Shown: positions 7,131 through 14,968 of the stretch, piece after piece
How positions within the stretch are numbered: the first letter of the stretch is position 1
How the letters are laid out: each line of letters begins with the position of its first letter
DNA from: Oscillospiraceae bacterium
GTDB taxonomy: Bacteria; Bacillota; Clostridia; UMGS1810
Reading direction: 5' to 3'
Length of the DNA stretch: 36,024 nucleotides
NCBI GenBank assembly: GCA_015069015.1
Contig: SVJK01000016.1
Location: forward strand, 1 to 36,024
Program-made: the position numbers and the translations under genes
Notes under the pieces: generated by a model
Database searches by the model: none
The model's input: only the letters and a program-made list of their open reading frames with translations
What the model was told of the DNA's origin: nothing

Positions 7131-8509
7131 AACTTCGTATAGAATCTCATATTGATGAAATAGCACAAGCCTCAAGATGGAACAGAAAACCATTAGAACC
7201 CGACAGAAAAAATCATCCCTTTGCTAAAGACGGTTTTTCATACAGAACAGCATTCTTCGAAGATTTTGATGGTCAGTATTACTGGGTTAGGTTTTCAGTA
7301 GGCCACAACAATAATATTGAAACTGTGTACAATGTAGGAAATATAAAATCGGAAGGCGACCCTCCGAGAGTCTTATTGGCCGACAACGCTCTGTTGTCTG
7401 TGAAGTTACCCCTTCCGAATGATAATAGTTTACTACAAAATGGCGGTTTTGAGAACAGTCAAAATGACGAAAATTCACCTGCTGATTTGGGTAATATTAA
7501 TGAAAATGTTAATTCTAAAGCGTCTCTTCCTCAAGGCACTATTCCCGAATCTTCCAAAAAACAAATTGACCGTATTCTTCACAGAGCCGGAAACAGATAT
7601 GGTATATCTGATTTATCTCAGGATGAGCTTAGCGGTGTTTCGCTTTCTCAGAAAGACATTGATGCAAGGCTTGGAAGAGAATTTGCTTTTGACGATGACA
7701 TAAGAGTTCAAAGTCAGTACAGGGACAGATTCAATAATTCACTTCATTTATCGGATTCTGTTATTTTCAGATATGGTGAAGGAGCAGATGCATCATTTGG
7801 AACAGGAAGGATTCTTGGATTTGAGTCTGACGGAAGTGTCAGAGTTTGCGTTGATTCCGGTGAGACATATTCAAACACAATAACTCTTGATTCAAAAAAT
7901 GTTTTCTTTGTTGCACACAACAATGTTGAAACTGTGTCTAAGGATTTTGTAACATCGAACCTTGCATATTCTTCTGCAAAAGAGGCTTTTGACCATTTTG
8001 GTTTAACCGGTGATATTTCAAGACTAAGAAAGTTCGGATTTAACCGTGCACAGAATTATTTGTTTTCATCTTCCAATAAAGTTAATGCCATATATTCAAA
8101 ACTTTTAAGCATGACAGAAAAATATGAGCGTTATGATGACGGCGCATATGACGGCCATTCATACTACAATTCGTTTACAGATGATAAGGCAAATGCTTTT
8201 ACATATGACGACATGAGTCCCTACGGACTTTTGACTCAGCTTTATGATGCAGTGAGGAACTACAATTTATCAAAGGATATATCCGATATTTTCATTTCTA
8301 TGGGTGCATCACCTGTTGACTATGATAAGATGTCAGCTGATATTAAATCCACTGATTTGGACTATTTTTCCATAAAAAACGGCAACTATTATTTTGTTGA
8401 TGTGCATCGGAATTTTGAGAGGACATTCGGAAAATATTATGATGTTGTAAAACCAATTTTGGATAACTTTGACCGAAGCAAAGGTAATTATGCATATAAA
8501 TATGCATAA
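7100..8509 (+). CDS. Large polyvalent (LPD-type) protein, 3' part in the -1 frame
   Basis: This frame continues the upstream fragment after a -1 step at the A7 run. From 7100 it reads R-T-Y-T-D-E-Y-A-L-K-L-R, then S-H-I-D-E-I-A, F-F-E-D-F-D-G-Q-Y-Y-W-V-R-F-S-V-G and T-V-Y-N-V-G. This is the polyvalent-protein-associated domain as I remember it from Clostridia mobile elements. The remaining ~390 residues begin with a low-complexity linker (~7430-7560). They continue into an unrecognised acidic, Tyr/Asp-rich region with no catalytic motif I can name. The first in-frame start codon, GTG at 7325, cuts through the domain and lacks a ribosome site, so independent translation is unlikely. If joined, the product is about 727 residues. 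There are no phage structural or recombination genes nearby. Confidence 0.55.
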   Translation, partial: RTYTDDEYALKLRIESHIDEIAQASRWNRKPLEPDRKNHPFAKDGFSYRTAFFEDFDGQYYWVRFSVGHNNNIETVYNVGNIKSEGDPPRVLLADNALLSVKLPLPNDNSLLQNGGFENSQNDENSPADLGNINENVNSKASLPQGTIPESSKKQIDRILHRAGNRYGISDLSQDELSGVSLSQKDIDARLGREFAFDDDIRVQSQYRDRFNNSLHLSDSVIFRYGEGADASFGTGRILGFESDGSVRVCVDSGETYSNTITLDSKNVFFVAHNNVETVSKDFVTSNLAYSSAKEAFDHFGLTGDISRLRKFGFNRAQNYLFSSSNKVNAIYSKLLSMTEKYERYDDGAYDGHSYYNSFTDDKANAFTYDDMSPYGLLTQLYDAVRNYNLSKDISDIFISMGASPVDYDKMSADIKSTDLDYFSIKNGNYYFVDVHRNFERTFGKYYDVVKPILDNFDRSKGNYAYKYA

Positions 8510-8588
8510 AATACGAATATTATGTATATATACAAATAATTTTATAATTAATCATTAAATAATGTCGTAAATTTGTGTAATTTATATA

Positions 8589-8617
8589 TTGAAAAGATAT
8601 TGCTCGTGTTGTATAAT
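8589..8617 (+). promoter_or_regulatory. Promoter of the argDF operon
   Basis: TTGAAA (8589-8594), a 17-base spacer and TATAAT (8612-8617). The -10 lies inside an ArgR-type palindrome, so repressor binding would block polymerase. Confidence 0.85.
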
Positions 8618-8623
8618 TATACA
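8610..8623 (+). promoter_or_regulatory. ArgR-type operator (ARG box) over the argD -10
   Basis: TGTATAATTATACA is a perfect 14-base palindrome that fits the core ARG-box form TGNAT-W4-ATNCA. Its position over the -10 and the downstream argD/argF support arginine repression. No argR gene is in the window. Confidence 0.72.
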
Positions 8624-8645
8624 TTATATGTCGGAGGATAAAAGT

Positions 8646-9833
8646 ATGTTGGAAAAAATAATACAACTTGATAAATCTTTCTATATGAATACATTTGGTG
8701 ATCGAACACCTCTTGTATTTGAGAAGGGTAGTGGAATTGAACTTACTGATTCCAAGGGCGATGTATATAAAGATTTTTTTGCAGGTATAGCTGTGAATGC
8801 TCTTGGCCATAGTCATCCGAAACTTGTTTCGGCACTAAGGAATCAGATTGAAAATCTTATTCATACATCATCGGTGTATTATATAAAGAATCAAGCTCTT
8901 TTGGCAGAAAAACTGTGTATGAAAACCTGTTTTGATAAAGTGTTTTTTGCAAATACCGGAGCAGAAGCCAATGAAGGTGCCATAAAACTTGCCAGAAAGT
9001 ATTTTTACAATCAGGGAAAAGATAAATACGAAATTATCACTCTTAACAAATCTTTTCACGGCAGAACCATAACTACAGCAACAGCCACAGGTCAGGAAAA
9101 GTATAAAACACCGTATGCACCTCTCACACCGGGATTTATTCATGTTGATGCAAACGATATTGAAGGATTAAAAAAATCCCTAAGCAAAAACACCTGTGCA
9201 ATAATGGTTGAACTTATTCAGGGTGAAAGCGGAGTCAGACCTCTTGACGAAAGCTTTGTTAAGGAAATTCGAAAAATTTGTGATGATGAAGATATCATAT
9301 TTATTGTAGATGAAGTTCAGACCGGAATAGGACGATGCGGCAAGCTTTTTGCATATGAGCTCTATGGGGTTGAACCCGACATCATAACTTGCGCCAAGGC
9401 TCTTGGCGGAGGTGTTCCTATTGGTGCAGTTCTTGCAAAAGACTTTGTTGCTGATTCATTCAAACCCGGTGACCACGGAACAACATTTGGCGGAAATCCT
9501 CTTTCATGCCGTGCAGGTCTTGCAACTCTGGAAATTATAGATGAAGAAAAACTTATTGAAAATGCATCGGAAATGGGAGATTACTTTATGAATAAACTTT
9601 CCGAATCAATAGGAGAGTATGCATCGGAAGTGAGAGGAAAAGGCCTCATGATTGGCATTGAACTTAAAAAAAATAATGCCAAGGAAATATGCAAAGAGCT
9701 CATGAACAAAAAATATCTTGTCGGTGCAGTTGGGGACAGCGTTTTAAGAATTGTTCCTCCGCTGATAATAACAAAAGAGGACATTGACGGAATTGTAAAT
9801 ACGCTGAAAAATATACTGAAAGGGGATAACTAA
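8646..9833 (+). CDS. argD: Acetylornithine aminotransferase
   Basis: A 395-residue class-III PLP aminotransferase converting N-acetylglutamate semialdehyde to N-acetylornithine. Visible signatures are N-T-G-A-E-A-N-E (PLP phosphate loop, ~residue 101), the H-G-R-T turn (~140), I-V-D-E-V-Q-T-G-I-G-R (~220) and the PLP lysine at 251 in C-A-K-A-L-G-G-G. T-T-F-G-G-N-P-L follows. The ATG at 8646 is chosen because GGAGG lies 8 bases upstream. An ATG at 8628 and earlier codons have no site. argF follows after 2 bases, making a tight operon under the ARG box. GABA or succinylornithine aminotransferases are related, but the argF context decides the role. Confidence 0.95.
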   Translation: MLEKIIQLDKSFYMNTFGDRTPLVFEKGSGIELTDSKGDVYKDFFAGIAVNALGHSHPKLVSALRNQIENLIHTSSVYYIKNQALLAEKLCMKTCFDKVFFANTGAEANEGAIKLARKYFYNQGKDKYEIITLNKSFHGRTITTATATGQEKYKTPYAPLTPGFIHVDANDIEGLKKSLSKNTCAIMVELIQGESGVRPLDESFVKEIRKICDDEDIIFIVDEVQTGIGRCGKLFAYELYGVEPDIITCAKALGGGVPIGAVLAKDFVADSFKPGDHGTTFGGNPLSCRAGLATLEIIDEEKLIENASEMGDYFMNKLSESIGEYASEVRGKGLMIGIELKKNNAKEICKELMNKKYLVGAVGDSVLRIVPPLIITKEDIDGIVNTLKNILKGDN

Positions 9834-9835
9834 TT

Positions 9836-10756
9836 ATGAAACATCTCATTAGTTTAAATGACTGTACAACAGAAGAAATACATAATCTTTTGAATCTTGC
9901 AATGAAATTAAAAAAAGAAAACTATGCAGGTATAAAACATCATATTCTCAAAGGAAAATCCCTTGGGATGATTTTTACAAAATCATCCACTCGTACAAGA
10001 GTATCTTTTGAAGTCGGAATGTATCAACTTGGCGGTCAGTCACTTTTTTTATCAAGTAATGATATCCAACTTGGCAGAGGTGAAACAATATATGACACGG
10101 CAAACGTACTTTCACGTTATCTTGATGGAATTATGATAAGAACATTTGATCATCAGGACGTCCTTGATCTTGCAAAATATGGCCAAATAAGCATAATTAA
10201 CGGTCTTACTGATCTTTTGCATCCCTGTCAGATTCTTGCAGATCTTCAGACCATATATGAACACAAAGGAAAACTTGAAGGCCTTAAACTTTGTTATGTC
10301 GGTGATGGAAACAATATTTCAAACTCACTTCTCCACGGATGCACAAAAGTGGGAATGGATATAAGCATTGCGTCACCAAAGGGTTATGAGTGTGATGAAG
10401 AGTGCGTAGAAAATGCTAAGAATACTGCGAAAAAAACATCCTGCTCTGTTGTTCTCACAGAAAATCCTGAGGAAGCTGTAAAGAATGCAGACATAGTTGT
10501 TACCGACACTTGGGTAAGTATGGGACAGGAAAGCGAGAAACAGGAGAGAATAAAGGTTTTTGGTTCATACACAGTAGATGATAAACTATTTGCAATGGCA
10601 AAAGACGATGCCATATTTATGCATTGCCTTCCTGCATACAGGGGATATGAGGTGACAGACTCTGTCATAGATGGACCCAGAAGTGTCATCTTTGATGAAG
10701 CAGAAAACCGACTCCACGCACAAAAAGCCGTAATGGCAACAGTAATGGCAGACTGA
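9836..10756 (+). CDS. argF: Ornithine carbamoyltransferase
   Basis: A 306-residue anabolic ornithine carbamoyltransferase, making citrulline from ornithine and carbamoyl phosphate in the cytosol. The carbamoyl-phosphate loop S-S-T-R-T-R lies at residues 50-55. D-L-L-H-P-C-Q (~125) matches the conserved H-P-x-Q, D-T-W-V-S-M-G (~225) matches the ornithine-binding S-M-G loop, and H-C-L-P-A-Y-R-G (~265) carries the active-site Cys. The length is typical. Translation is probably coupled to argD (2-base gap, AAAGGGG site inside the argD end). A GNAT gene follows 17 bases on. A catabolic role (arcB) is unlikely given the ArgR-type promoter and absence of arcA/arcC. Confidence 0.96.
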   Translation: MKHLISLNDCTTEEIHNLLNLAMKLKKENYAGIKHHILKGKSLGMIFTKSSTRTRVSFEVGMYQLGGQSLFLSSNDIQLGRGETIYDTANVLSRYLDGIMIRTFDHQDVLDLAKYGQISIINGLTDLLHPCQILADLQTIYEHKGKLEGLKLCYVGDGNNISNSLLHGCTKVGMDISIASPKGYECDEECVENAKNTAKKTSCSVVLTENPEEAVKNADIVVTDTWVSMGQESEKQERIKVFGSYTVDDKLFAMAKDDAIFMHCLPAYRGYEVTDSVIDGPRSVIFDEAENRLHAQKAVMATVMAD

Positions 10757-10773
10757 TTTGAAAGGAAAGAAAA

Positions 10774-11250
10774 ATGATAAACAGCGGATTTGAAATCAGA
10801 AATGCATCAATGAATGATGTGGCGCAAATAAGAGAAATAACAATGGAAGCATTTCGTAAATATAAGGAGCTTGCCAAAACAGATTATCCCCTTGCAGCCC
10901 TTAACGAAAGCGACGAAGATATAATAAACGACATCGAAAATAACCTTGTACTGGTTGCTTATATCAATGGAAAAGTTGTTGGAAGCGTGAGGGTATCTGT
11001 AGATGGCGACACGGCATACTTAAGCCGTTTCGGAGTTAATCCGGAATATCAGAATCTTGGCATTGGAAAGGCTCTAATGAACCTTGTTGATATCAATATG
11101 AAAGTTCGGGGAGTCAAAAAAATTCAGCTTCATACCGGTGCAAAAATTAAATCTCTGATAATTTTTTATTACGGCAGAGGATTTTATGTTGAGTCAACAA
11201 ACTCTGACAGGGGATACATAAGAGCACTTTTAACAAAAGATTATAATTGA
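10774..11250 (+). CDS. GNAT-family N-acetyltransferase
   Basis: A 158-residue acetyl-CoA-dependent acetyltransferase. The core fold is clear: an N-terminal I-R-N-A-S strand, V-V-G-S-V-R-V (motif D/A strands, ~residue 70) and the acetyl-CoA loop Q-N-L-G-I-G-K-A (~92-99). The late I-F-Y-Y-G-R-G-F segment is typical of the C-terminal GNAT strand. The substrate cannot be read from the sequence. It is the third gene of the argDF unit, 17 bases after argF with GAAAGGAAAG as ribosome site. Short GNAT-only N-acetylglutamate synthases exist in other bacteria, so that role is possible here, but a tailoring or detoxifying acetyltransferase fits equally. Confidence 0.85.
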   Translation: MINSGFEIRNASMNDVAQIREITMEAFRKYKELAKTDYPLAALNESDEDIINDIENNLVLVAYINGKVVGSVRVSVDGDTAYLSRFGVNPEYQNLGIGKALMNLVDINMKVRGVKKIQLHTGAKIKSLIIFYYGRGFYVESTNSDRGYIRALLTKDYN

Positions 11251-11294
11251 ATTAAAAAACAAAAAATAACCGTTTTTGCAAAAAATACAATCAA

Positions 11295-11340
11295 CACCTA
11301 TGATTATCTTTTTGAAAAAAAGAGATAATAATTACAGGTG
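11295..11340 (+). promoter_or_regulatory. Hairpin that buries the ribosome site of the next gene
   Basis: CACCT (11295-11299) pairs with AGGTG (11336-11340), the only ribosome site before the ATG at 11348. ATTATCT (11303-11309) pairs with AGATAAT (11323-11329) inside it, with an A/T-rich tip. Folded RNA would hide the start region. No aptamer was recognised. Confidence 0.45.
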
Positions 11341-11347
11341 ATATGTG

Positions 11348-12544
11348 ATGGAAACTTTTGTTTCAAACAAAAGAAAAGTTGCAAAGACGGTTTTTGTTAT
11401 CTTTACAGTTTCATTCGTGTTAATTTCCTTTATGTATGCCATGGTTAGTGTGATAAGTCTCGTTAAAATTGTGAAAGCTTTTGAACTTACTTTTTCACAA
11501 ATATCTCATCAATGGTATGATTCGCTGGAAAATGTTCCTTTTCCCGGCATAGAAGAAGGAACGGAATATTCACTAAATATAGAGTCACCATCAGCATCTG
11601 ATGATAAACTTGTAGCTGTATATACACCGGGTAAAAACGGTGCAGGCGGAGATGTGAATTTTGTGGATTCTGACGGAAACAGGGCAAGTCTTTATAAGGT
11701 GATGGGATTTGTTTCAGATGTAAAGAGAGGAGCATCCCTTAGTCCTGCAAGCTATCAGCGAAACAGAACTTTAGATTTTGAACAGGTGATACAGTGCTTT
11801 GAAAGTGACGCCGTCAAAAGCAGCGACACAGTATTCGGAAAAATTCTGACAATAGTTGAAAATGATTATACATTTCCTGTAATAAACAAAAAAAGACTTG
11901 GATACAATCTTATCGTTCTTCTGACAAAGTCAGGTTTGAATTCCGGGAAAACAGTATCTGTTTCTGATGAAAACGGTGAATCGAAAGCCAGAAAATACAC
12001 TTTTGTTATAAATAAAAACCACATGAATAATTTTGTAAAGAAAATATTACAAGATGGAAGTGTTGAAAACAATTCTGCCGTTCGTGACATATCTGATATG
12101 TTTTTTGATGTGATAAAACAATGTAAAGACACAGATTTTAAGATAAGCGCAGTTATTCATAAAGGAAAAGTGATATCAGTGGAATGTGAAACACCGGAAA
12201 TATCAGGGAATGCCTATATTATAAGCATAACAAGAAATGAAACTGATGGGAAATTAGGTCTGAATATAAACAACATTTCTCAAAATAAAAATGTTATGAA
12301 GGCGAGTGCAGAATGTCGCAACGGAAATATCCGTTTCTTATATGCAGGAAATAAGCCTGAAATTACAGCCGATGTGATAACAGATAACAACAGAGCAAAA
12401 ATAAGCATCTTGGAAAAGAATAAATTTTCGCTAAACTTTATGACGCAAAAAACAAATCAGTCATATGATATAGAATTTTACAAAGATAAAAGGTTTATAA
12501 AGCCGCCATATCTTAGCGTGTACCTGACAAAAAACAGCAGATAA
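11348..12544 (+). CDS. Unrecognised membrane-anchored extracytoplasmic protein
   Basis: A 398-residue protein of unknown function. A basic N-terminus (S-N-K-R-K-V-A-K) precedes one hydrophobic helix at about residues 15-42, with no lipobox or clear cleavage site, so it is probably a signal anchor. The remainder is hydrophilic and strand-rich (many alternating polar/hydrophobic stretches, few Cys), suggesting a beta-rich outer domain. No enzyme motif is visible. The ATG at 11348 is used rather than the GTG just before it, because AGGTG is 7 bases upstream of the ATG. That site is sequestered in a hairpin. It has a strong terminator after it and no obvious promoter before it, so it may be read through from the arg operon. 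Confidence 0.75.
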   Translation: METFVSNKRKVAKTVFVIFTVSFVLISFMYAMVSVISLVKIVKAFELTFSQISHQWYDSLENVPFPGIEEGTEYSLNIESPSASDDKLVAVYTPGKNGAGGDVNFVDSDGNRASLYKVMGFVSDVKRGASLSPASYQRNRTLDFEQVIQCFESDAVKSSDTVFGKILTIVENDYTFPVINKKRLGYNLIVLLTKSGLNSGKTVSVSDENGESKARKYTFVINKNHMNNFVKKILQDGSVENNSAVRDISDMFFDVIKQCKDTDFKISAVIHKGKVISVECETPEISGNAYIISITRNETDGKLGLNINNISQNKNVMKASAECRNGNIRFLYAGNKPEITADVITDNNRAKISILEKNKFSLNFMTQKTNQSYDIEFYKDKRFIKPPYLSVYLTKNSR

Positions 12545-12567
12545 ATTGTTAATCTGCTGTTTTTTTA
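12529..12567 (+). terminator. Terminator overlapping the end of the anchored-protein gene
   Basis: AAACAGCAGAT pairs with ATCTGCTGTTT (12552-12562), followed by more T. The 5' arm lies inside the last codons of the gene. Confidence 0.88.
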
Positions 12568-12601
12568 ACGTTTTTGATATGCATATTCGTTTGTTTTGTA
12601 T

Positions 12602-12630
12602 TTGACATAAATTGCATTTTGTTGTAAAAT
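12602..12630 (+). promoter_or_regulatory. Promoter of the MATE transporter gene
   Basis: Consensus TTGACA (12602-12607), a 17-base spacer and TAAAAT (12625-12630). Transcription would start near 12637. Confidence 0.85.
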
Positions 12631-12649
12631 ATTGTAAGATAATTATTAT

Positions 12650-12688
12650 GGAGATAGTGAAAATCAACGTTTTTCGCATCTCCTTTTT
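12650..12688 (+). promoter_or_regulatory. Attenuator-like hairpin in the MATE leader
   Basis: GGAGAT (12650-12655) pairs with ATCTCC (12678-12683) and GAAAA with TTTTC inside, followed at once by T5 (12684-12688). It lies between the promoter and the ATG, so it can stop transcription early. The stretch before it (~13 bases) is too short for a known metabolite aptamer. Confidence 0.6.
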
Positions 12689-12709
12689 GTATGAACCAAG
12701 GAGGAAAAT

Positions 12710-14071
12710 ATGCAACAGAATGAAAAATCCCGTATGCTTGGCACAATGAAAATGTCAAGACTTGTTCCTACAGTTGCCGTACCCATAATGATAAGTTTGT
12801 TGGTGCAGGCACTTTATAATATTGTCGACAGTATTTTTGTCGCAAAATATAGCCAGGATGCATTGACGGCAGTATCTTTGGCATATCCCATACAAATGCT
12901 TATGATAGCCGTTTCAACAGGTCTTGGCACAGGTATCAATGCCGTGACATCAAGATTTCTTGGCAAAAAGAATTCAGAAGATGCAATAAAGGCTGCAGGC
13001 AACGGTCTCACCCTTATGCTTTCCGGATTTGTAATTTTTCTCGTTTTTGGTCTGTTCTTTTCAGATGATGCCTTCAGGCTTCTCACAAAAGATGAAACTT
13101 TAAGAGACCTTGGTGTGGTATATCTTTCGACTGTATGCACTTTTAGTTTCGGACTGTTTTCTGCAATTCTTTTTGAACGCCTAATGCAGTCAACCGGTAA
13201 TACAATTCTTTCCATGGTGACACAAATTACCGGTGCTGTTGTAAATATCATACTCGATCCCATAATGATTTTTGGAATGTTTGGATTCCCCGAAATGGGT
13301 ATCAGGGGAGCGGCAGTTGCAACTGTTATCGGTCAGATTTCAAGCATGGCTTTGGGATTTTTTATAAATCAGACCAAAAACAAAGAACTCAAACTCAACA
13401 TCAGAAGTCTTATTCTTAAAAAAGAAATTGTAAGGGAAATTTTAAGAGTTGGAATTCCAAGTATGATAATGCAGTCAATTTCTTCTGTTATGAATGTGAC
13501 ATTTAACGCAATACTGATTGTATACGGAAAAGTGGCTGTAAATATCCTTGGAATCTATTTCAAATTGCAGTCATTTGTATTTATGCCGATTTTTGGCCTT
13601 AGTAACGGTCTTGTACCAATCATAGGCTATAACTACGGTGCAAGGAATAAAGAGAGGATATATACGGCAATAAAAACAGCCCTTGTATGGGCAATGTCAG
13701 TTATGGTTGTGGGAATGACTTTATTTTTGATTTTCCCAAAAGCACTTCTCTCTCTTTTTGAATCGGGAACAGTCAGCGAGATCACAACAGTCGGCTCAAT
13801 TGCCCTTAGAACCATATGTATTCATTTTCCGCTTGCGGCAATAGGAATAACATTAAGCACAACTTTTCAAGCAATCGGAAAAGGATTGTACAGCATGATT
13901 ATGAGCATTTGCAGACAGCTTCTTGTACTGATTCCCGCTGCGTGGATTCTCTCAAAAGTTGGCGGGCTTAATGCTATCTGGTGGAGTTTTGTTATTGCAG
14001 AAGGCGTGTGCCTTGTGATATGCCTGTTTATGTACAATAATGTAAACCGGAGAATTTTTAAACATTTATAA
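12710..14071 (+). CDS. MATE-family multidrug/cation exporter
   Basis: A 453-residue integral membrane protein of the usual MATE length (~450, twelve helices). The opening P-T-V-A-V-P-I-M-I-S-L-L-V-Q-A-L-Y-N-I-V-D-S-I-F-V block is the family hallmark (positions ~18-42). A matching second-half block is at ~240-265 (G-I-P-S-M-I-M-Q-S, then V-N-I-L-G-I-Y-F-K). These proteins export drugs or other cationic compounds using Na+ or H+ gradients. The substrate is unknown. AAGGAGG stands 6 bases before the ATG. The gene has its own promoter and an attenuator-like leader hairpin, suggesting induced expression. A convergent murI lies beyond a shared hairpin. Confidence 0.93.
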   Translation: MQQNEKSRMLGTMKMSRLVPTVAVPIMISLLVQALYNIVDSIFVAKYSQDALTAVSLAYPIQMLMIAVSTGLGTGINAVTSRFLGKKNSEDAIKAAGNGLTLMLSGFVIFLVFGLFFSDDAFRLLTKDETLRDLGVVYLSTVCTFSFGLFSAILFERLMQSTGNTILSMVTQITGAVVNIILDPIMIFGMFGFPEMGIRGAAVATVIGQISSMALGFFINQTKNKELKLNIRSLILKKEIVREILRVGIPSMIMQSISSVMNVTFNAILIVYGKVAVNILGIYFKLQSFVFMPIFGLSNGLVPIIGYNYGARNKERIYTAIKTALVWAMSVMVVGMTLFLIFPKALLSLFESGTVSEITTVGSIALRTICIHFPLAAIGITLSTTFQAIGKGLYSMIMSICRQLLVLIPAAWILSKVGGLNAIWWSFVIAEGVCLVICLFMYNNVNRRIFKHL

Positions 14072-14078
14072 AAACAAA

Positions 14079-14130
14079 ATTGGACTGTAAATTAATTCAG
14101 CAAATTTAGCAAATTAATTTACAGTCCAAT
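14079..14130 (-). terminator. Terminator between convergent MATE and murI genes
   Basis: A 19-bp perfect inverted repeat (14079-14097 with 14112-14130). On the minus strand it is followed by T-rich sequence (TTTGTTTTT), so it best serves murI. On the plus strand the tail is weak. Confidence 0.8.
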
Positions 14131-14133
14131 GCT

Positions 14134-14904
14134 TTATATACTAAAGAATTTTTTCATTATTTCAGTTTCTTCGTTCCCTGACTCGCTCGAAAAAAACTCA
14201 ACTGTACCATGATTTTCTGATTTGTTAAGTATCCCAACTTCATCAAGTCTTCTTAAGGTCTCTTTTGCTGTTCCCAAAGAACCGTCATAAATTTTAACAT
14301 CATAATCAAAACTTTCTCTGATTTCATTCTCAATGTGTGGATAATGAGTGCATCCAAGAACTATTGCAGATATCTTTTTGCTTTCATATGGCTTAAAAAG
14401 ATTTTTGAGATAGGTTTTGATTTCGTCTTTATCTATGCAGCCTTTCTCAATTATTTCTGCAAGACCTGGACAGGGCAGGGGAGTTATCTTTGCATTGTTT
14501 CCATATTTTGCATTTAATGAAGCAAATTTATCTTTTTTTAAGGTGACAGGAGTCGCCATAATCAGTATATTTCCGTCGGGATGATTGGACGCTGCAGGTT
14601 TTAGCGCAGGCTCAATTCCAACAATCGGTATGTCATATTTTTTTCTGAGATAATCTGCCGAAACACTTGTTGCGGTATTGCAGGCAATTACGATTGCCTT
14701 TACTCCTTTTGATACGAGAAACTCAAGACATTTTTCGGAAAGTTCTCTTATTTCCTCATCGGTCTTGTCTCCATAAGGAGCATTTTTTGTATCACCGAAA
14801 TATATATAATTTTCACTTGGCATAAGTCTTGAAAGTTCTTTTAAAACACTTATTCCTCCAAGACCCGAATCAAACACCCCTATGGGACATTGATCTATGT
14901 TCAT
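14134..14904 (-). CDS. murI: Glutamate racemase
   Basis: A 256-residue cofactor-free racemase making D-glutamate for peptidoglycan. The two catalytic cysteines are in place: A-C-N-T-A-T-S (Cys 75) and G-C-T-H-Y-P (Cys 185). The opening F-D-S-G-L-G-G-I-S-V and the Y-F-G-D-T-K-N-A-P-Y-G segment are also family hallmarks. The length is normal. No consensus ribosome site was made out; upstream on the minus strand the nearest purine-rich block is GAGGAATATAG, giving AGAGG about 10 bases before the ATG. It lies 64 bases downstream of an aldose-1-epimerase-like gene on the same strand, perhaps cotranscribed. The call is secure. Confidence 0.96.
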   Translation of the reverse strand: MNIDQCPIGVFDSGLGGISVLKELSRLMPSENYIYFGDTKNAPYGDKTDEEIRELSEKCLEFLVSKGVKAIVIACNTATSVSADYLRKKYDIPIVGIEPALKPAASNHPDGNILIMATPVTLKKDKFASLNAKYGNNAKITPLPCPGLAEIIEKGCIDKDEIKTYLKNLFKPYESKKISAIVLGCTHYPHIENEIRESFDYDVKIYDGSLGTAKETLRRLDEVGILNKSENHGTVEFFSSESGNEETEIMKKFFSI

Positions 14905-14968
14905 CTATATTCCTCTTTTCATTTCTGAATAAGTTATTTATCACCCAATTGAGAAATTTATATACTCA

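Noticed and set aside
7325-7340. GTG at 7325 as an independent start for the second polyvalent frame
   Set aside because: It cuts through a conserved domain and has no ribosome site; similarity continues upstream to 7100.
8520-8816. Minus-strand frame across the argD promoter
   Set aside because: Overlaps the promoter, ARG box and argD start; Ile/Tyr-rich translation of AT-rich DNA.
12648-12760. Leader peptide from ATG 12648 as a real gene
   Set aside because: No ribosome site and it runs out of frame into the MATE gene; kept only as a possible element of the attenuator.
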